DNA of 64,000 nt, taken from positions 1-64,000 of the forward strand of contig NCHA01000006.1 of the NCBI GenBank assembly GCA_002257025.1, given 5' to 3'. The position numbers were made by a program, and so were the translations under genes. Under the pieces are notes generated by a model. That model saw nothing but the letters and a program-made list of their open reading frames with translations, had not been told where the DNA came from and searched no databases. Position 1 is the stretch's first letter; every line of letters starts with the position of its first letter. The DNA is from Sphingobacteriales bacterium 16-39-50 (GTDB lineage: Bacteria; Bacteroidota; Bacteroidia; Sphingobacteriales; Sphingobacteriaceae). Positions 19,756 through 28,211 of the stretch are shown here, piece by piece.

Positions 19756-21021
19756 ATGCTTTTTTTGTACAATACAGGTATTTATTTATATACACTTTTC
19801 ATCCGGATCGCTTCCCTGAAAAATAAAAAAGCAGCGGCCTGGATTAATGGTAGAAAAGGGCTCATTCCGTTAATTGAAAGCAGTCTGGACAAAAACAAAA
19901 ACTACACCTGGTTTCATTTCGCCTCCCTGGGGGAGTTTGAGCAGGGAAGGCCGGTACTTGAACGATTAAAATCCGAGAATTCTGAATTGCAAATAGTAAT
20001 TACTTTTTTCTCTCCATCAGGATATGAAATCAGAAAGAATTATGCCCTTGCTGATCATGTTTTTTATCTCCCGACCGATACCAGTGCCAATGCCAAAGAG
20101 TTTATCCGGATCTTAAATCCGGTGATGGCCATCTTTACAAAATATGAATATTGGTATCATTACTTTGATGAATTACATAAAAATAATATTCCCTTATATG
20201 TGATTTCCGGAATATTCAGAAAAGAGCAGGTATTTTTTAAATGGTACGGAGGTTTGCACCGAAAAATGCTGAGCAAGGTTTCACATTTCTTTGTCCAGAA
20301 TCAAAACAGTAGCGATCTCCTAAATGAAATAGGATTTAAAAATGTCACAGTAAACGGCGATACCCGCTTCGACAGAGTAGAATACAATGCAACACACACC
20401 GCTGGAATTAAAATTATCAGTGATTTTACTAAAGAAAATAAAATATTTGTCGCCGGCAGCACCTGGCCTGATGATGAAAAACTGATTGCAAAACTGGCTT
20501 CCACTTTTCCAGACTGGAAATTCATTATTGCCCCACATGAAGTTAAACCTGAGCGGATCAACGAAATAACTGAGTTGTTTTCAAATTCAATCAGATATTC
20601 GGATATAAACAATAAGCTACCAGAGTTTGAAGAAACTCAGGAAATCAGTTCAAATATTCAGGTCTTAATTATAGATAATATCGGTTTACTTTCATCAGCT
20701 TACCAATATGGTGACATTGCCTACATAGGTGGAGGATTTGGAGTGGGAATACACAATACCCTTGAAGCCGCTGCTTTTGGATTACCGGTTATTTTTGGTC
20801 CGAATTATCAAAGGTTCAATGAAGCTGTCGAACTCATTACTGCCGGAGCAGCTTTTTCAATCAAAGATCAGGAAGAATTAGGGAAATGTATGGAAAACCT
20901 GCAAACAGCCAGTACGCGGGAAGCATGCGGAATGGCAGCACTTAATTATGTAAAAACACATACCGGCGCTACATTGGCAATCCTTAATTTTATTGGTAAA
21001 ATTAATCAGCTCCCCCTTTAG
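19756..21021 (+). CDS. waaA: 3-deoxy-D-manno-octulosonic acid (Kdo) transferase
   Basis: A 421-residue GT30 enzyme adding Kdo to lipid A precursor at the inner membrane. An N-terminal membrane anchor (LYNTGIYLYTLFIRIASL) is followed by the family motif WFHFASLGEFEQGRPVLERL. The C-terminal nucleotide-sugar domain shows YIGGGFGVGIHNTLEAAAFG and PVIFGPNY. Its 3' end overlaps the convergent hemH gene by 20 bases. Confidence 0.93.
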   Translation: MLFLYNTGIYLYTLFIRIASLKNKKAAAWINGRKGLIPLIESSLDKNKNYTWFHFASLGEFEQGRPVLERLKSENSELQIVITFFSPSGYEIRKNYALADHVFYLPTDTSANAKEFIRILNPVMAIFTKYEYWYHYFDELHKNNIPLYVISGIFRKEQVFFKWYGGLHRKMLSKVSHFFVQNQNSSDLLNEIGFKNVTVNGDTRFDRVEYNATHTAGIKIISDFTKENKIFVAGSTWPDDEKLIAKLASTFPDWKFIIAPHEVKPERINEITELFSNSIRYSDINNKLPEFEETQEISSNIQVLIIDNIGLLSSAYQYGDIAYIGGGFGVGIHNTLEAAAFGLPVIFGPNYQRFNEAVELITAGAAFSIKDQEELGKCMENLQTASTREACGMAALNYVKTHTGATLAILNFIGKINQLPL

Positions 21022-22027
21022 AAAGCTCCACAAGGGCATCAATCCAAAGCGGGTGATCGTTCAAACTTTCTACTAGTTGAACGTGTTCACCACCCAGTTT
21101 CTTAAATTCATCACCATATTCAACTGTTACTTCATATACTGTTTCAAGGCAATCTGCAACAAATGCCGGACAAAATACAAGCAGCCTTTTAACTCCCTTT
21201 TCTGCCAATTCTTCTATAACAACACTTGTATAGGGCTGAACCCATGGATCTTTACCTAAACGCGATTGAAAACAAACCGAATATTTATCTTCAGTAAGGC
21301 CAAGTTTCTTAGCGATCAATCGGGCAGTGTCATGACATTGCGCTGAATAACAAAATTTATTGTTCTCGGTCAATGTTGAACAGCAATTCTCAACCTTGAG
21401 ACAATGCTTTTGTGAATGGTCTGATTTAACAAGCTGTCTTTGAGGTAATCCATGAAAGCTGAATAAAACATGATCGTATGTTTCAGGCTTATGCTTTCTT
21501 CCATTCTCTGCAAATGCCTCTATCATTAGTTCATTATCATGAAAGGAATTAATGAACGAAATATTAGGGATTGTTTGCCATTTTCTGACCAGCTCCATCA
21601 CTTTTTCCAGAACTGAACCAGTACTTGCAGAAGCATAATGAGGAAACATTGGAATAACTTTGATGCTTTTGACCTGGGCATCCTTTAATTTACTTAATGC
21701 ACTCTCAATAGAAGGACTTTGGTAGCGCATAGCTAGCTCGACATGATAATCATCGCCCAGGCGCTGCTGCAAAAGATCCCTTTGAAGCAGACTGTAATGC
21801 ATTAACGGCGATCCGGTGGTATCTGACCATATCTCCCTGTATAATTTAGCAGATTTAGGGCCCCGAAAAGGAACGATAATGCCCTTAACCAGCAATGCTC
21901 TCGAAACGGGATTTATATCAATTACCCGCTCATCCATCAGGAATTCATCGAGGTATTTGCGAACATTTGCGTTTGAGGGACTATCAGGAGTTCCTAAATT
22001 GACTAATAAAATACCTTGCTTGCTCAT
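21002..22027 (-). CDS. hemH: Ferrochelatase
   Basis: Inserts Fe2+ into protoporphyrin IX, the last step of protohaem synthesis. LLVNLGTPDSPSNANVRKYL opens the fold, the catalytic histidine is in FSFHGLPQRQ, and the acidic metal-path residues are in the C-terminal half (PAFVADCLETVYEV). I start at MSKQGILLVNLG, giving 341 residues. The ATG seven codons upstream lies inside a perfect -7 box. A Cys-rich insert (CLKVENCCSTL, YSAQCHD) could hold an Fe-S cluster as in some ferrochelatases; this is only a guess. Confidence 0.93.
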   Translation of the reverse strand: MSKQGILLVNLGTPDSPSNANVRKYLDEFLMDERVIDINPVSRALLVKGIIVPFRGPKSAKLYREIWSDTTGSPLMHYSLLQRDLLQQRLGDDYHVELAMRYQSPSIESALSKLKDAQVKSIKVIPMFPHYASASTGSVLEKVMELVRKWQTIPNISFINSFHDNELMIEAFAENGRKHKPETYDHVLFSFHGLPQRQLVKSDHSQKHCLKVENCCSTLTENNKFCYSAQCHDTARLIAKKLGLTEDKYSVCFQSRLGKDPWVQPYTSVVIEELAEKGVKRLLVFCPAFVADCLETVYEVTVEYGDEFKKLGGEHVQLVESLNDHPLWIDALVELSKGGAD

Positions 22028-22045
22028 ATGACTTATAAAGAGGGT

Positions 22046-22053
22046 CAAAGATA
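22046..22053 (-). promoter_or_regulatory. -7 box of hemH
   Basis: The minus strand reads TATCTTTG, matching the TAnnTTTG consensus. It overlaps the most upstream possible ATG (22048), so a transcript from here would begin near 22039 and use the ATG at 22027. No clear -33 TTG is present. Confidence 0.4.
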
Positions 22054-22115
22054 GTCTTAGGAATCATTTATAAAAAATGCTTCTTTGTATTTGACTTAAG
22101 AAAAACATTTTGAGA

Positions 22116-22790
22116 TCAGTGCTTCAGTTTCCAGAGTTTCCACCAGGGAGTTCCGGGTGAATCATGGTGTTCGTAATGATAGCCAAAAAAATAACAGGCA
22201 AAGAAAGCAAGAAGATGATTTTTACTTTGGGTACCCGACTGATGCTTGTTCGAATGTTCCCCATGGTGAGGAAGCCAGGTGCCAAAATAAAACAGTTGAA
22301 GGGTACTAAGTAAGGAGGGTAAGACCCAGAATAAGATGAGATTTACTTCAGCAACCCACAGCTTAAGCACATTATAAATCAAAGCCATCAGCACAAGCTG
22401 CCACCAGGATAAATATTCTTTGATAAAACTAATATACCAGCTTACAAAATTCCCTTTGTGATAATCAGGGTCGAGCTCGGTATGTACATGCTTGTGATGT
22501 TTATGATGTTTATCATACAGTTTACTGAATGGAAAGCCAGCGTATAATGCTGTACAAACCTGGCCAATAAAATTATTAAGTGTGGGCTTAGGGCTTACTG
22601 TACCATGCATTGCATCATGAGCTGTGATAAAGAGCCCTGTGTATAAATGCATCTGAATAAGAATCATTAAATAAAGGACCGGATTCTGCAGATTTACCTG
22701 CCAGGTCATTAGATTTATAATACTCGAAAGCCACAATCCGATTACAATCAGCGCAATAATTAAACCTGTATTCGACTGATGCTTGGGCAT
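22116..22790 (-). CDS. crtW: CrtW-type beta-carotene 4-ketolase
   Basis: A 224-residue membrane di-iron enzyme that adds 4-keto groups to carotenoid rings. Histidine motifs are intact: HDAMH at 58-62, HHKHHKH, LPHHGEH and YHYEHH, followed by the CrtW hallmark SPGTPWWKL. Several hydrophobic helices separate them. It is the last gene of the carotenoid operon, 14 bases after ispH. A plain fatty-acid desaturase or a CrtZ hydroxylase is less likely, given the C-terminal motif. Confidence 0.88.
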   Translation of the reverse strand: MPKHQSNTGLIIALIVIGLWLSSIINLMTWQVNLQNPVLYLMILIQMHLYTGLFITAHDAMHGTVSPKPTLNNFIGQVCTALYAGFPFSKLYDKHHKHHKHVHTELDPDYHKGNFVSWYISFIKEYLSWWQLVLMALIYNVLKLWVAEVNLILFWVLPSLLSTLQLFYFGTWLPHHGEHSNKHQSGTQSKNHLLAFFACYFFGYHYEHHDSPGTPWWKLWKLKH

Positions 22791-22804
22791 AGTATTTTAT
22801 TTTC

Positions 22805-23653
22805 TCAATATTCTTCCAGAACAGCCTTAATCTGCTGCATCAACCATAAAGGAGTTGAAGTTGCACCACAAATTCCAACCTTATCTCCAGGCTTGAACAT
22901 TTCTCTCGACAACTCTTCCTCACTTGAAACAAAATAAGTATTTGGGTTAACACTCTTACAAACATCAAATAAAACCTTACCATTTGAAGACTTCTTACCA
23001 GATACAAAAACGATATGGTCATAGTTTACAACAAACTTTCTCAGATCTTCATCCCTGCTTGAAACCTGTCTGCAAATGGTATCATTTGCTTTAATATCGT
23101 ATCCCCGTCTGATCAGTTCATCCTTAATCTCGTAAAACTTTGCAGTACTTTTGGTTGTTTGGCTGTAGAGCGTGAATTTATGTGGTAGTTCCACATTATC
23201 AAGCTCCGCTATATCCTGAAATACCAATGCGTCATTATTAGTTTGGCCCTGTAATCCTATGACTTCAGCATGCCCATGCTTACCAAACAGAAGTACTTTT
23301 TCATTATTATCATAGGAGTTCTTAACCCGGTTCTGAAGCTTCAGTACAACAGGACAGGATGCATCAATCAGCGTGATATTATTCTCAAGGGCTAAACGGT
23401 ATGTTTCCGGGGCCTCACCATGTGCCCGGATCAACACCTTCTCATTCTTAATATCAAGCATATCATCATGAGAAATAATCTTAAGTCCCATCGCCTTTAA
23501 GCGATTTACCTCTTCATCATTATGCACTATATCACCTAAACAATACAGATAACCGTCTTCTGCAAGAATATCTTCAGCCATATCAATGGCATAAACCACT
23601 CCAAAACAGAATCCTGAATCCTGATCAATCGTTACCTTCAGATTATATTCCAT
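22805..23653 (-). CDS. ispH: 4-hydroxy-3-methylbut-2-enyl diphosphate reductase
   Basis: A 282-residue IspH (LytB) making IPP and DMAPP, the last step of the MEP pathway. The three cluster-binding cysteines lie in GFCFGVV, DASCPVV and GICGATSTP. The length is normal. It sits between cruF and crtW, so precursor supply is tied to the carotenoid operon. A -7 box just upstream may add its own promoter, as the gene is essential. Confidence 0.95.
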   Translation of the reverse strand: MEYNLKVTIDQDSGFCFGVVYAIDMAEDILAEDGYLYCLGDIVHNDEEVNRLKAMGLKIISHDDMLDIKNEKVLIRAHGEAPETYRLALENNITLIDASCPVVLKLQNRVKNSYDNNEKVLLFGKHGHAEVIGLQGQTNNDALVFQDIAELDNVELPHKFTLYSQTTKSTAKFYEIKDELIRRGYDIKANDTICRQVSSRDEDLRKFVVNYDHIVFVSGKKSSNGKVLFDVCKSVNPNTYFVSSEEELSREMFKPGDKVGICGATSTPLWLMQQIKAVLEEY

Positions 23654-23691
23654 TGCTTTTACTCAATTGCTGAAATTCAGCGGATTTACTA

Positions 23692-23699
23692 CAAAAATA
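23692..23699 (-). promoter_or_regulatory. Candidate internal -7 box before ispH
   Basis: The minus strand reads TATTTTTG, a full consensus match, about 39 bases before the ispH start and just before the cruF stop codon. The -33 element is not clear. It would let ispH be expressed independently of the pigment genes upstream. Confidence 0.35.
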
Positions 23700-23711
23700 C
23701 TAAATTGTTTG

Positions 23712-24344
23712 TCAGAAAGCCCATATGTTAAGGGCGAGGAAAAAACAGAACTGTGTAAAAAGTAGCACAATTGCCGCAGTATTCTCTTTTCTGAAGTTCA
23801 AACCTGAAAAAAACAGAAATAGAAAAAAAGAAAAAATATACCATCCAAGGTAGTTTTGAACAGGAATAATGCCTCCAAGCCATGACCAATAATCAAACCT
23901 TATTGCAACAGGCTCAATCAGAAAATCAATTCCCAGCAGTATACCTGCACCCAATGCAGAAAACAACAGCCTGCTTTTAAGATTGAACTGGTGCAGAAAT
24001 ACTCCGGTGCAATAGACAAGAATCAACCAGTTTACACCGATGAGCAGTGGGGTAGCCCATAATTTGATACCCAAAGCGGTTCCATAGGTATAATTCCCAA
24101 AGATCAGCCCGGTATTAACCCCGATCAATTCAATAAAAAAACCTGCCAGATAGATCCCAATAACAAATTTTATAAGGTCAGCAGATCTGTCATTTACAGT
24201 TAGTACCATCAGCAACAGCATTAGCAATAAATGGAATGGGACAAGTTTTATAAAAAGATCCTCAAGCGCCGGACTCAGAAAACCATACAGACCAACAAGA
24301 TGAAATAATACGATTATCAAACTGCAAACTAATATCCGGTTCAT
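23712..24344 (-). CDS. cruF: CruF-like carotenoid 1',2'-hydratase (membrane)
   Basis: A 210-residue, very hydrophobic protein of the Carot_biosyn (DUF422) family with about seven membrane helices. LAGFFIELIGVNTGLIFGNYTYG is the conserved block, and GIDFLIEPVAIRFDYWSW with GGIIPVQNYLGW is the second. CruF adds water to the psi-end of acyclic or monocyclic carotenoids, giving a tertiary 1'-hydroxyl. The start at MNRILVCSL gives a 2-base gap to the upstream glycosyltransferase; the ATG ten codons earlier would overlap it. Context supports a carotenoid role. Confidence 0.8.
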   Translation of the reverse strand: MNRILVCSLIIVLFHLVGLYGFLSPALEDLFIKLVPFHLLLMLLLMVLTVNDRSADLIKFVIGIYLAGFFIELIGVNTGLIFGNYTYGTALGIKLWATPLLIGVNWLILVYCTGVFLHQFNLKSRLLFSALGAGILLGIDFLIEPVAIRFDYWSWLGGIIPVQNYLGWYIFSFFLFLFFSGLNFRKENTAAIVLLFTQFCFFLALNIWAF

Positions 24345-24346
24345 CT

Positions 24347-25438
24347 TCAGCTCTTTATTATCCTTCCCTTCCAAAGGATGGTTTTAGTAAAATGTTTTTT
24401 CACTGATTGTACCGAAATAAATACCATGCATAGTAATTGAAAAGGGTGTAGCAAAAGATTCCGCCACACACTCTGACCTGAAAGTAAAGAAATCATTATT
24501 CTGCTTAAAACAATCAGCGATAAGGCGAACATTACCAGTTCTATACCAAGAAAGTAAGTGATAGCTATTGGTCCCAGAACTACAAGCAAGAGGTAGAAAA
24601 ACAGGCCGAGAACATTATAGTTAAAACCTGCAAAAAAGTTTTTACTAAACCCCTCAACGGCCTCCGAAAATGAATGATACATACGACAATGAATGTATCC
24701 GTTTGCAAGCAGAGCCTCTGCTTTGTAGCCATTGACCTTGACCAGCCTCATTATCTCAATATCCTCTACCACTTTCCCTTTCACCTGTTCATGCCATATA
24801 TTCGTTTTGTAATTATCTGCATCAAACATCATAAACTGCCCGCTCGCGGCAGAAAAAGAAGGATTAGCTGATAACCTGACCAGCCGGAGTGGAAGCAAAT
24901 TGAGCAAGAGGAAATGCATAAGCGGAACTACCAATCGCTCACCCCATGTAACTGTCACCTGGTCTGTAAAGATACTGAGAAGACCGAGTTTATTTAGTTT
25001 CATCCGGTGAATTGAATTATTAATCAGCCCATCTGTGATCGTTTCATCCGCATCAAGAAAAATCAGGTACTCCCCTTTTGCCAGGTCGGCAAGCTGAGAA
25101 CATGCAAAATTCTTTCCAAGCCAGTCTCTGGGAAGCTCTTTACCCTTAACAACTTTAAAGCGTTTGTGAATTTCACAGAAATCCGAGCAGAGCTTAAAGG
25201 TTTGATCAGAAGAATGATCATCAAGCACAATAACTTCAAAGTTTTGATAATCCTGATCCCGGATAGACTCAAGCAGATCTATGATATTTCGTTCCTCATC
25301 TCTTGCCGGGATTAAAATTGAAACCAGGTCATGGTACTTTTTCCCGGTCTTGGTCAGCTTCGGATTAGATATGAAGTTAAACAGGGTTACCGTAAATCTC
25401 AGAATAAGAAAAAAATAGATGAGGTAAATCAGGATCAT
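24347..25438 (-). CDS. Family 2 glycosyltransferase, carotenoid-linked
   Basis: A 363-residue membrane glycosyltransferase. An N-terminal helix precedes the GT-A domain with LIPARDEERNIIDLLESI, VLDDHSSDQT and the metal motif FLDADE; two to three helices close the C-terminus. It lies between the PlsC-type gene and cruF. It is therefore the candidate enzyme for glycosylating the 1'-hydroxyl made by CruF, the job CruC does in green sulfur bacteria. Only 2 bases separate it from each neighbour, so it is operonic. The sugar donor is unknown. Confidence 0.75.
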   Translation of the reverse strand: MILIYLIYFFLILRFTVTLFNFISNPKLTKTGKKYHDLVSILIPARDEERNIIDLLESIRDQDYQNFEVIVLDDHSSDQTFKLCSDFCEIHKRFKVVKGKELPRDWLGKNFACSQLADLAKGEYLIFLDADETITDGLINNSIHRMKLNKLGLLSIFTDQVTVTWGERLVVPLMHFLLLNLLPLRLVRLSANPSFSAASGQFMMFDADNYKTNIWHEQVKGKVVEDIEIMRLVKVNGYKAEALLANGYIHCRMYHSFSEAVEGFSKNFFAGFNYNVLGLFFYLLLVVLGPIAITYFLGIELVMFALSLIVLSRIMISLLSGQSVWRNLLLHPFQLLCMVFISVQSVKKHFTKTILWKGRIIKS

Positions 25439-25440
25439 GC

Positions 25441-26064
25441 TTATACTTGAATCGCGGTTTGTTTTAGCCGCGATAATTCATAATGTTTATTAAATGCGCT
25501 TTTAATTAACTGCAGACTGGTAAACTCCGCACCTTCCCAGTCCTGTAGATAGCAGGTCATTACCGGTTTGCGATGCTGAAAATAATCGGCAAAGCTGGCA
25601 GCAAAAATATACTGAAATTTACGGCTTGAACTATTGACCAGGTTGATCAAACCCTTTTGAAACTGAATTTCATCGACGTGGCCTGAATAAAGCTTTCCCT
25701 GAGGAAAGATAAGCAGTAGATTTTCAGGATCATTTAGCAATTTCCCTGCATATTCCAGTGTTTCGATTGCACTCCGGGAATTCTTCTTTACCGAAAAACT
25801 TCCCAGATACTTTAAAAACCAAACCTTTCTATAGTTTTCTTCTGTAATCATTACATGGAACCTTTTCCTGAAATAAAGCCGGTTGATTTGAAACATTAAA
25901 AAACCATCCCACCAGGAACAATGGTTAGCAAGCAATAAAATTGACTGGTCTTTATTAAACACTGTTTGATTAAATTTCAGCTCTTCAAAGTCTGATCTAA
26001 TAATTCTATTAATATACCAGGAGAAGAATTGAAAAATAATTTTGTTCCGGCGTGGTTCAAGCAT
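25441..26064 (-). CDS. PlsC-type acyltransferase, likely carotenoid glycoside acylation
   Basis: A 207-residue acyltransferase. The catalytic HX4D motif is in LLANHCSWWDGF, and the acceptor motif is in LIFPQGKLYS. The protein is short, with one N-terminal amphipathic helix. It could acylate lysophospholipid, but its place in the carotenoid operon next to a glycosyltransferase points to a CruD-like step that puts a fatty acid on the carotenoid sugar. The family is certain; the substrate is inferred. Confidence 0.72.
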   Translation of the reverse strand: MLEPRRNKIIFQFFSWYINRIIRSDFEELKFNQTVFNKDQSILLLANHCSWWDGFLMFQINRLYFRKRFHVMITEENYRKVWFLKYLGSFSVKKNSRSAIETLEYAGKLLNDPENLLLIFPQGKLYSGHVDEIQFQKGLINLVNSSSRKFQYIFAASFADYFQHRKPVMTCYLQDWEGAEFTSLQLIKSAFNKHYELSRLKQTAIQV

Positions 26065-26123
26065 ATTTAAAGATATAATTTTTTATAAACCCTGAAATAT
26101 TTAAAGACAGAACATCTAAAATA

Positions 26124-27584
26124 TTACTTAATCAGTCTGTCAACTATTTTTGCCGAAAGTAGTGCAAGTGGTATCCCACCCCCCGGGTGTACGCTGCCAC
26201 CTGCAAAATATAAATCCTGAATACCGGATGAAAAATTAGCATGCCTTAAAAAAGCAGAAAACTGACTGTTAGAACTGCTTCCATACAATGAGCCCTGGTA
26301 TGAAAAGGTCTTCGAATCGATACCCCTTGGATCAAGAACAGATTCACAACTAATCAGTTGACTAATATCTCTTCCAAGATTTCTTGAAAGCTTTTCTATA
26401 ATATTTTTTCTTGATACCCGAATCAGTTCATCCCAGTCCTGCCCTGTATCCGATGGCACATTGATCATTGTAAACCAGTTTTCGGAACCTTCTGGAGCAT
26501 CCTTGGGATTACTTTTTGAACTGATGTGAACATATATTGTTGGATCAGAGCCTATAACTTTTTCATTCCATATCTGTCTGAATTCTTCCTGATAATCTTC
26601 GGTAAAAAATATATTATGCAGGCCTAATTCAGCGAAAGAAGCATTTATACCCCAGTAAAAGATCAGGGCTGAACTGCTGCGTTCCTGAGTTTTCAAACGT
26701 GCCGGAAGCTTGGTTCCTTTCAATAGACGGGTGTAAGTATACCAAACATCCATATTGGAAATAACCAGATCAGCGGGATGAATTTGCTCTCCACAACTAA
26801 TTCCAACAACTTTACTACTTTTTATTTCTATCTCATCAACATAGGAATTGAAATGAAATTTAACCCCCAGGTCAATCGCCAGTTTTGTAAGTGAACTGAC
26901 AATGGCATACATTCCTCCAAGTGGGAAATAAGCCCCAAAATGCTGCTCAAAATGTGGAATTATATTAAGTGTGGCAGGGGCTTGATAGGGATTGGAACCA
27001 TTATAAGTTGCGTAGCGATTAAACAGTCGGATGGTTCGGCTATCCTTAAATCTGGCCTCATTGGCTTGATTCATTGAACGAAAAGCATCAATCTGAGGGA
27101 AACGCAGAAGAGACTTAAGGGTCCCCAGGTTCAGGTAACTGCCCAGCTTATGCAGGGATCTTTGCAGGAATACAGGATTTGTAATTTCATAGATATCCCT
27201 GCTTTTACTTAAAAAATCTAAAACAGAACCCGCAGAATCATTGGTCTTTTCAGCTATTTCCTCCGCAAACTTTTCAGGATCAGCAAATGCATGAATCCTG
27301 GTACCATCTTCATAAAAGTAATTACAAATGGTGTCAAGTTTATTGTATTGAAAATAATCCGGAGGATTTTTACCCGCAAGACGAAAAAGCTCATCCACAT
27401 ATTGAGGCATTGTAAATAAACTTGGTCCAGCATCGAAACGGAAAGACCCCAGCCTGATTTCTGAAAGTTTTCCTCCAGCCTGAGCCGAGGCTTCAAAAAC
27501 CTCAACCTGATGGCCTTTTATAGCCAGTCGAATAGCGGCAGCAATACCGGCGATACCTGCACCAATAATAATTGCTTTAGACAT
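26124..27584 (-). CDS. CrtI/CrtD family carotenoid desaturase
   Basis: A 486-residue FAD enzyme. The N-terminal IIIGAGIAGIAAAIRLA binds FAD, and the C-terminal FAGGSVHPGGGIPLAL is the carotenoid desaturase signature. It is the first gene of the operon. Phytoene synthase and a ring cyclase are missing from the window. CruF and a glycosyltransferase follow, so it is more likely the 3',4'-desaturase (CrtD) of a monocyclic carotenoid route than the phytoene desaturase CrtI. The two are hard to tell apart by eye. Confidence 0.8.
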   Translation of the reverse strand: MSKAIIIGAGIAGIAAAIRLAIKGHQVEVFEASAQAGGKLSEIRLGSFRFDAGPSLFTMPQYVDELFRLAGKNPPDYFQYNKLDTICNYFYEDGTRIHAFADPEKFAEEIAEKTNDSAGSVLDFLSKSRDIYEITNPVFLQRSLHKLGSYLNLGTLKSLLRFPQIDAFRSMNQANEARFKDSRTIRLFNRYATYNGSNPYQAPATLNIIPHFEQHFGAYFPLGGMYAIVSSLTKLAIDLGVKFHFNSYVDEIEIKSSKVVGISCGEQIHPADLVISNMDVWYTYTRLLKGTKLPARLKTQERSSSALIFYWGINASFAELGLHNIFFTEDYQEEFRQIWNEKVIGSDPTIYVHISSKSNPKDAPEGSENWFTMINVPSDTGQDWDELIRVSRKNIIEKLSRNLGRDISQLISCESVLDPRGIDSKTFSYQGSLYGSSSNSQFSAFLRHANFSSGIQDLYFAGGSVHPGGGIPLALLSAKIVDRLIK

Positions 27585-27601
27585 GAAGCGAAAATACGCT
27601 A

Positions 27602-27630
27602 TTTCATCCCTAAATGAGATTGGGATGAAA
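27602..27630. repeat. Hairpin between doxX and the desaturase gene
   Basis: Arms TTTCATCCC and GGGATGAAA (9 bp) flank an 11-base loop. Neither side has a T-tract, so it is not a classical terminator. It may be an operator or an mRNA-stabilising structure ahead of the carotenoid operon. Confidence 0.35.
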
Positions 27631-27679
27631 ATATGACAGGAATATTATTCAATAATACCGCTAATTCCTCTGTAAATAA

Positions 27680-28129
27680 TTATCTGCCCCTCGAACCTTT
27701 TAACCACTGATCTACTGAATATGGACCGGAACCTACAATCCAGAAAAGAATAAGCAGCATCAAGACCAGAACTGATAACCAAAGCTCTGAATTAAGCGGA
27801 GAAAACCCCTTTGTGAGATTCACAAAAAATACCGCTCCCAAAAGTATAGGAATCTGAATAACAGCGGCAAAACGGGTCACAAGTCCCAGGGTAATTAAAA
27901 CCCCTCCTACAAGGTGGGCAAAAGCGACTGTATGCACAAGCGCAAGAGCCATCAGGCCCGAAAATTCAAAAGCACTGTTTTGAATAATCCAGTCCTTCTG
28001 AGCATCAGTATCGCTGATAAAAGCTAGCCCTTTACTTAAAATAAAAAGTCCAAGAACTATCCGGATTGAGTCGAGCCACTTCGCGTGATGTACATCGCCC
28101 CAGTGCTCTATTTTTTGAACTAAGTTCAT
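27680..28129 (-). CDS. DoxX family membrane protein
   Basis: A 149-residue protein with four predicted membrane helices. It opens with WLDSIRIVLGLFILSKGLAF, and VHTVAFAHLVGGVLITLGLVTR is the conserved DoxX core. DoxX proteins are linked to respiratory or redox membrane complexes, but mostly lack a known job. The start codon has a textbook Shine-Dalgarno sequence (AGGAGG, six bases upstream), which is unusual in this group and suggests strong translation. Confidence 0.8.
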   Translation of the reverse strand: MNLVQKIEHWGDVHHAKWLDSIRIVLGLFILSKGLAFISDTDAQKDWIIQNSAFEFSGLMALALVHTVAFAHLVGGVLITLGLVTRFAAVIQIPILLGAVFFVNLTKGFSPLNSELWLSVLVLMLLILFWIVGSGPYSVDQWLKGSRGR

Positions 28130-28211
28130 AACAACCTCCTTTTTAACGAGTTGATTATATCAATTTACAAAAAATTGGGGGCTAAAGCAAATTAAACTTA
28201 GGTACTGCGAC

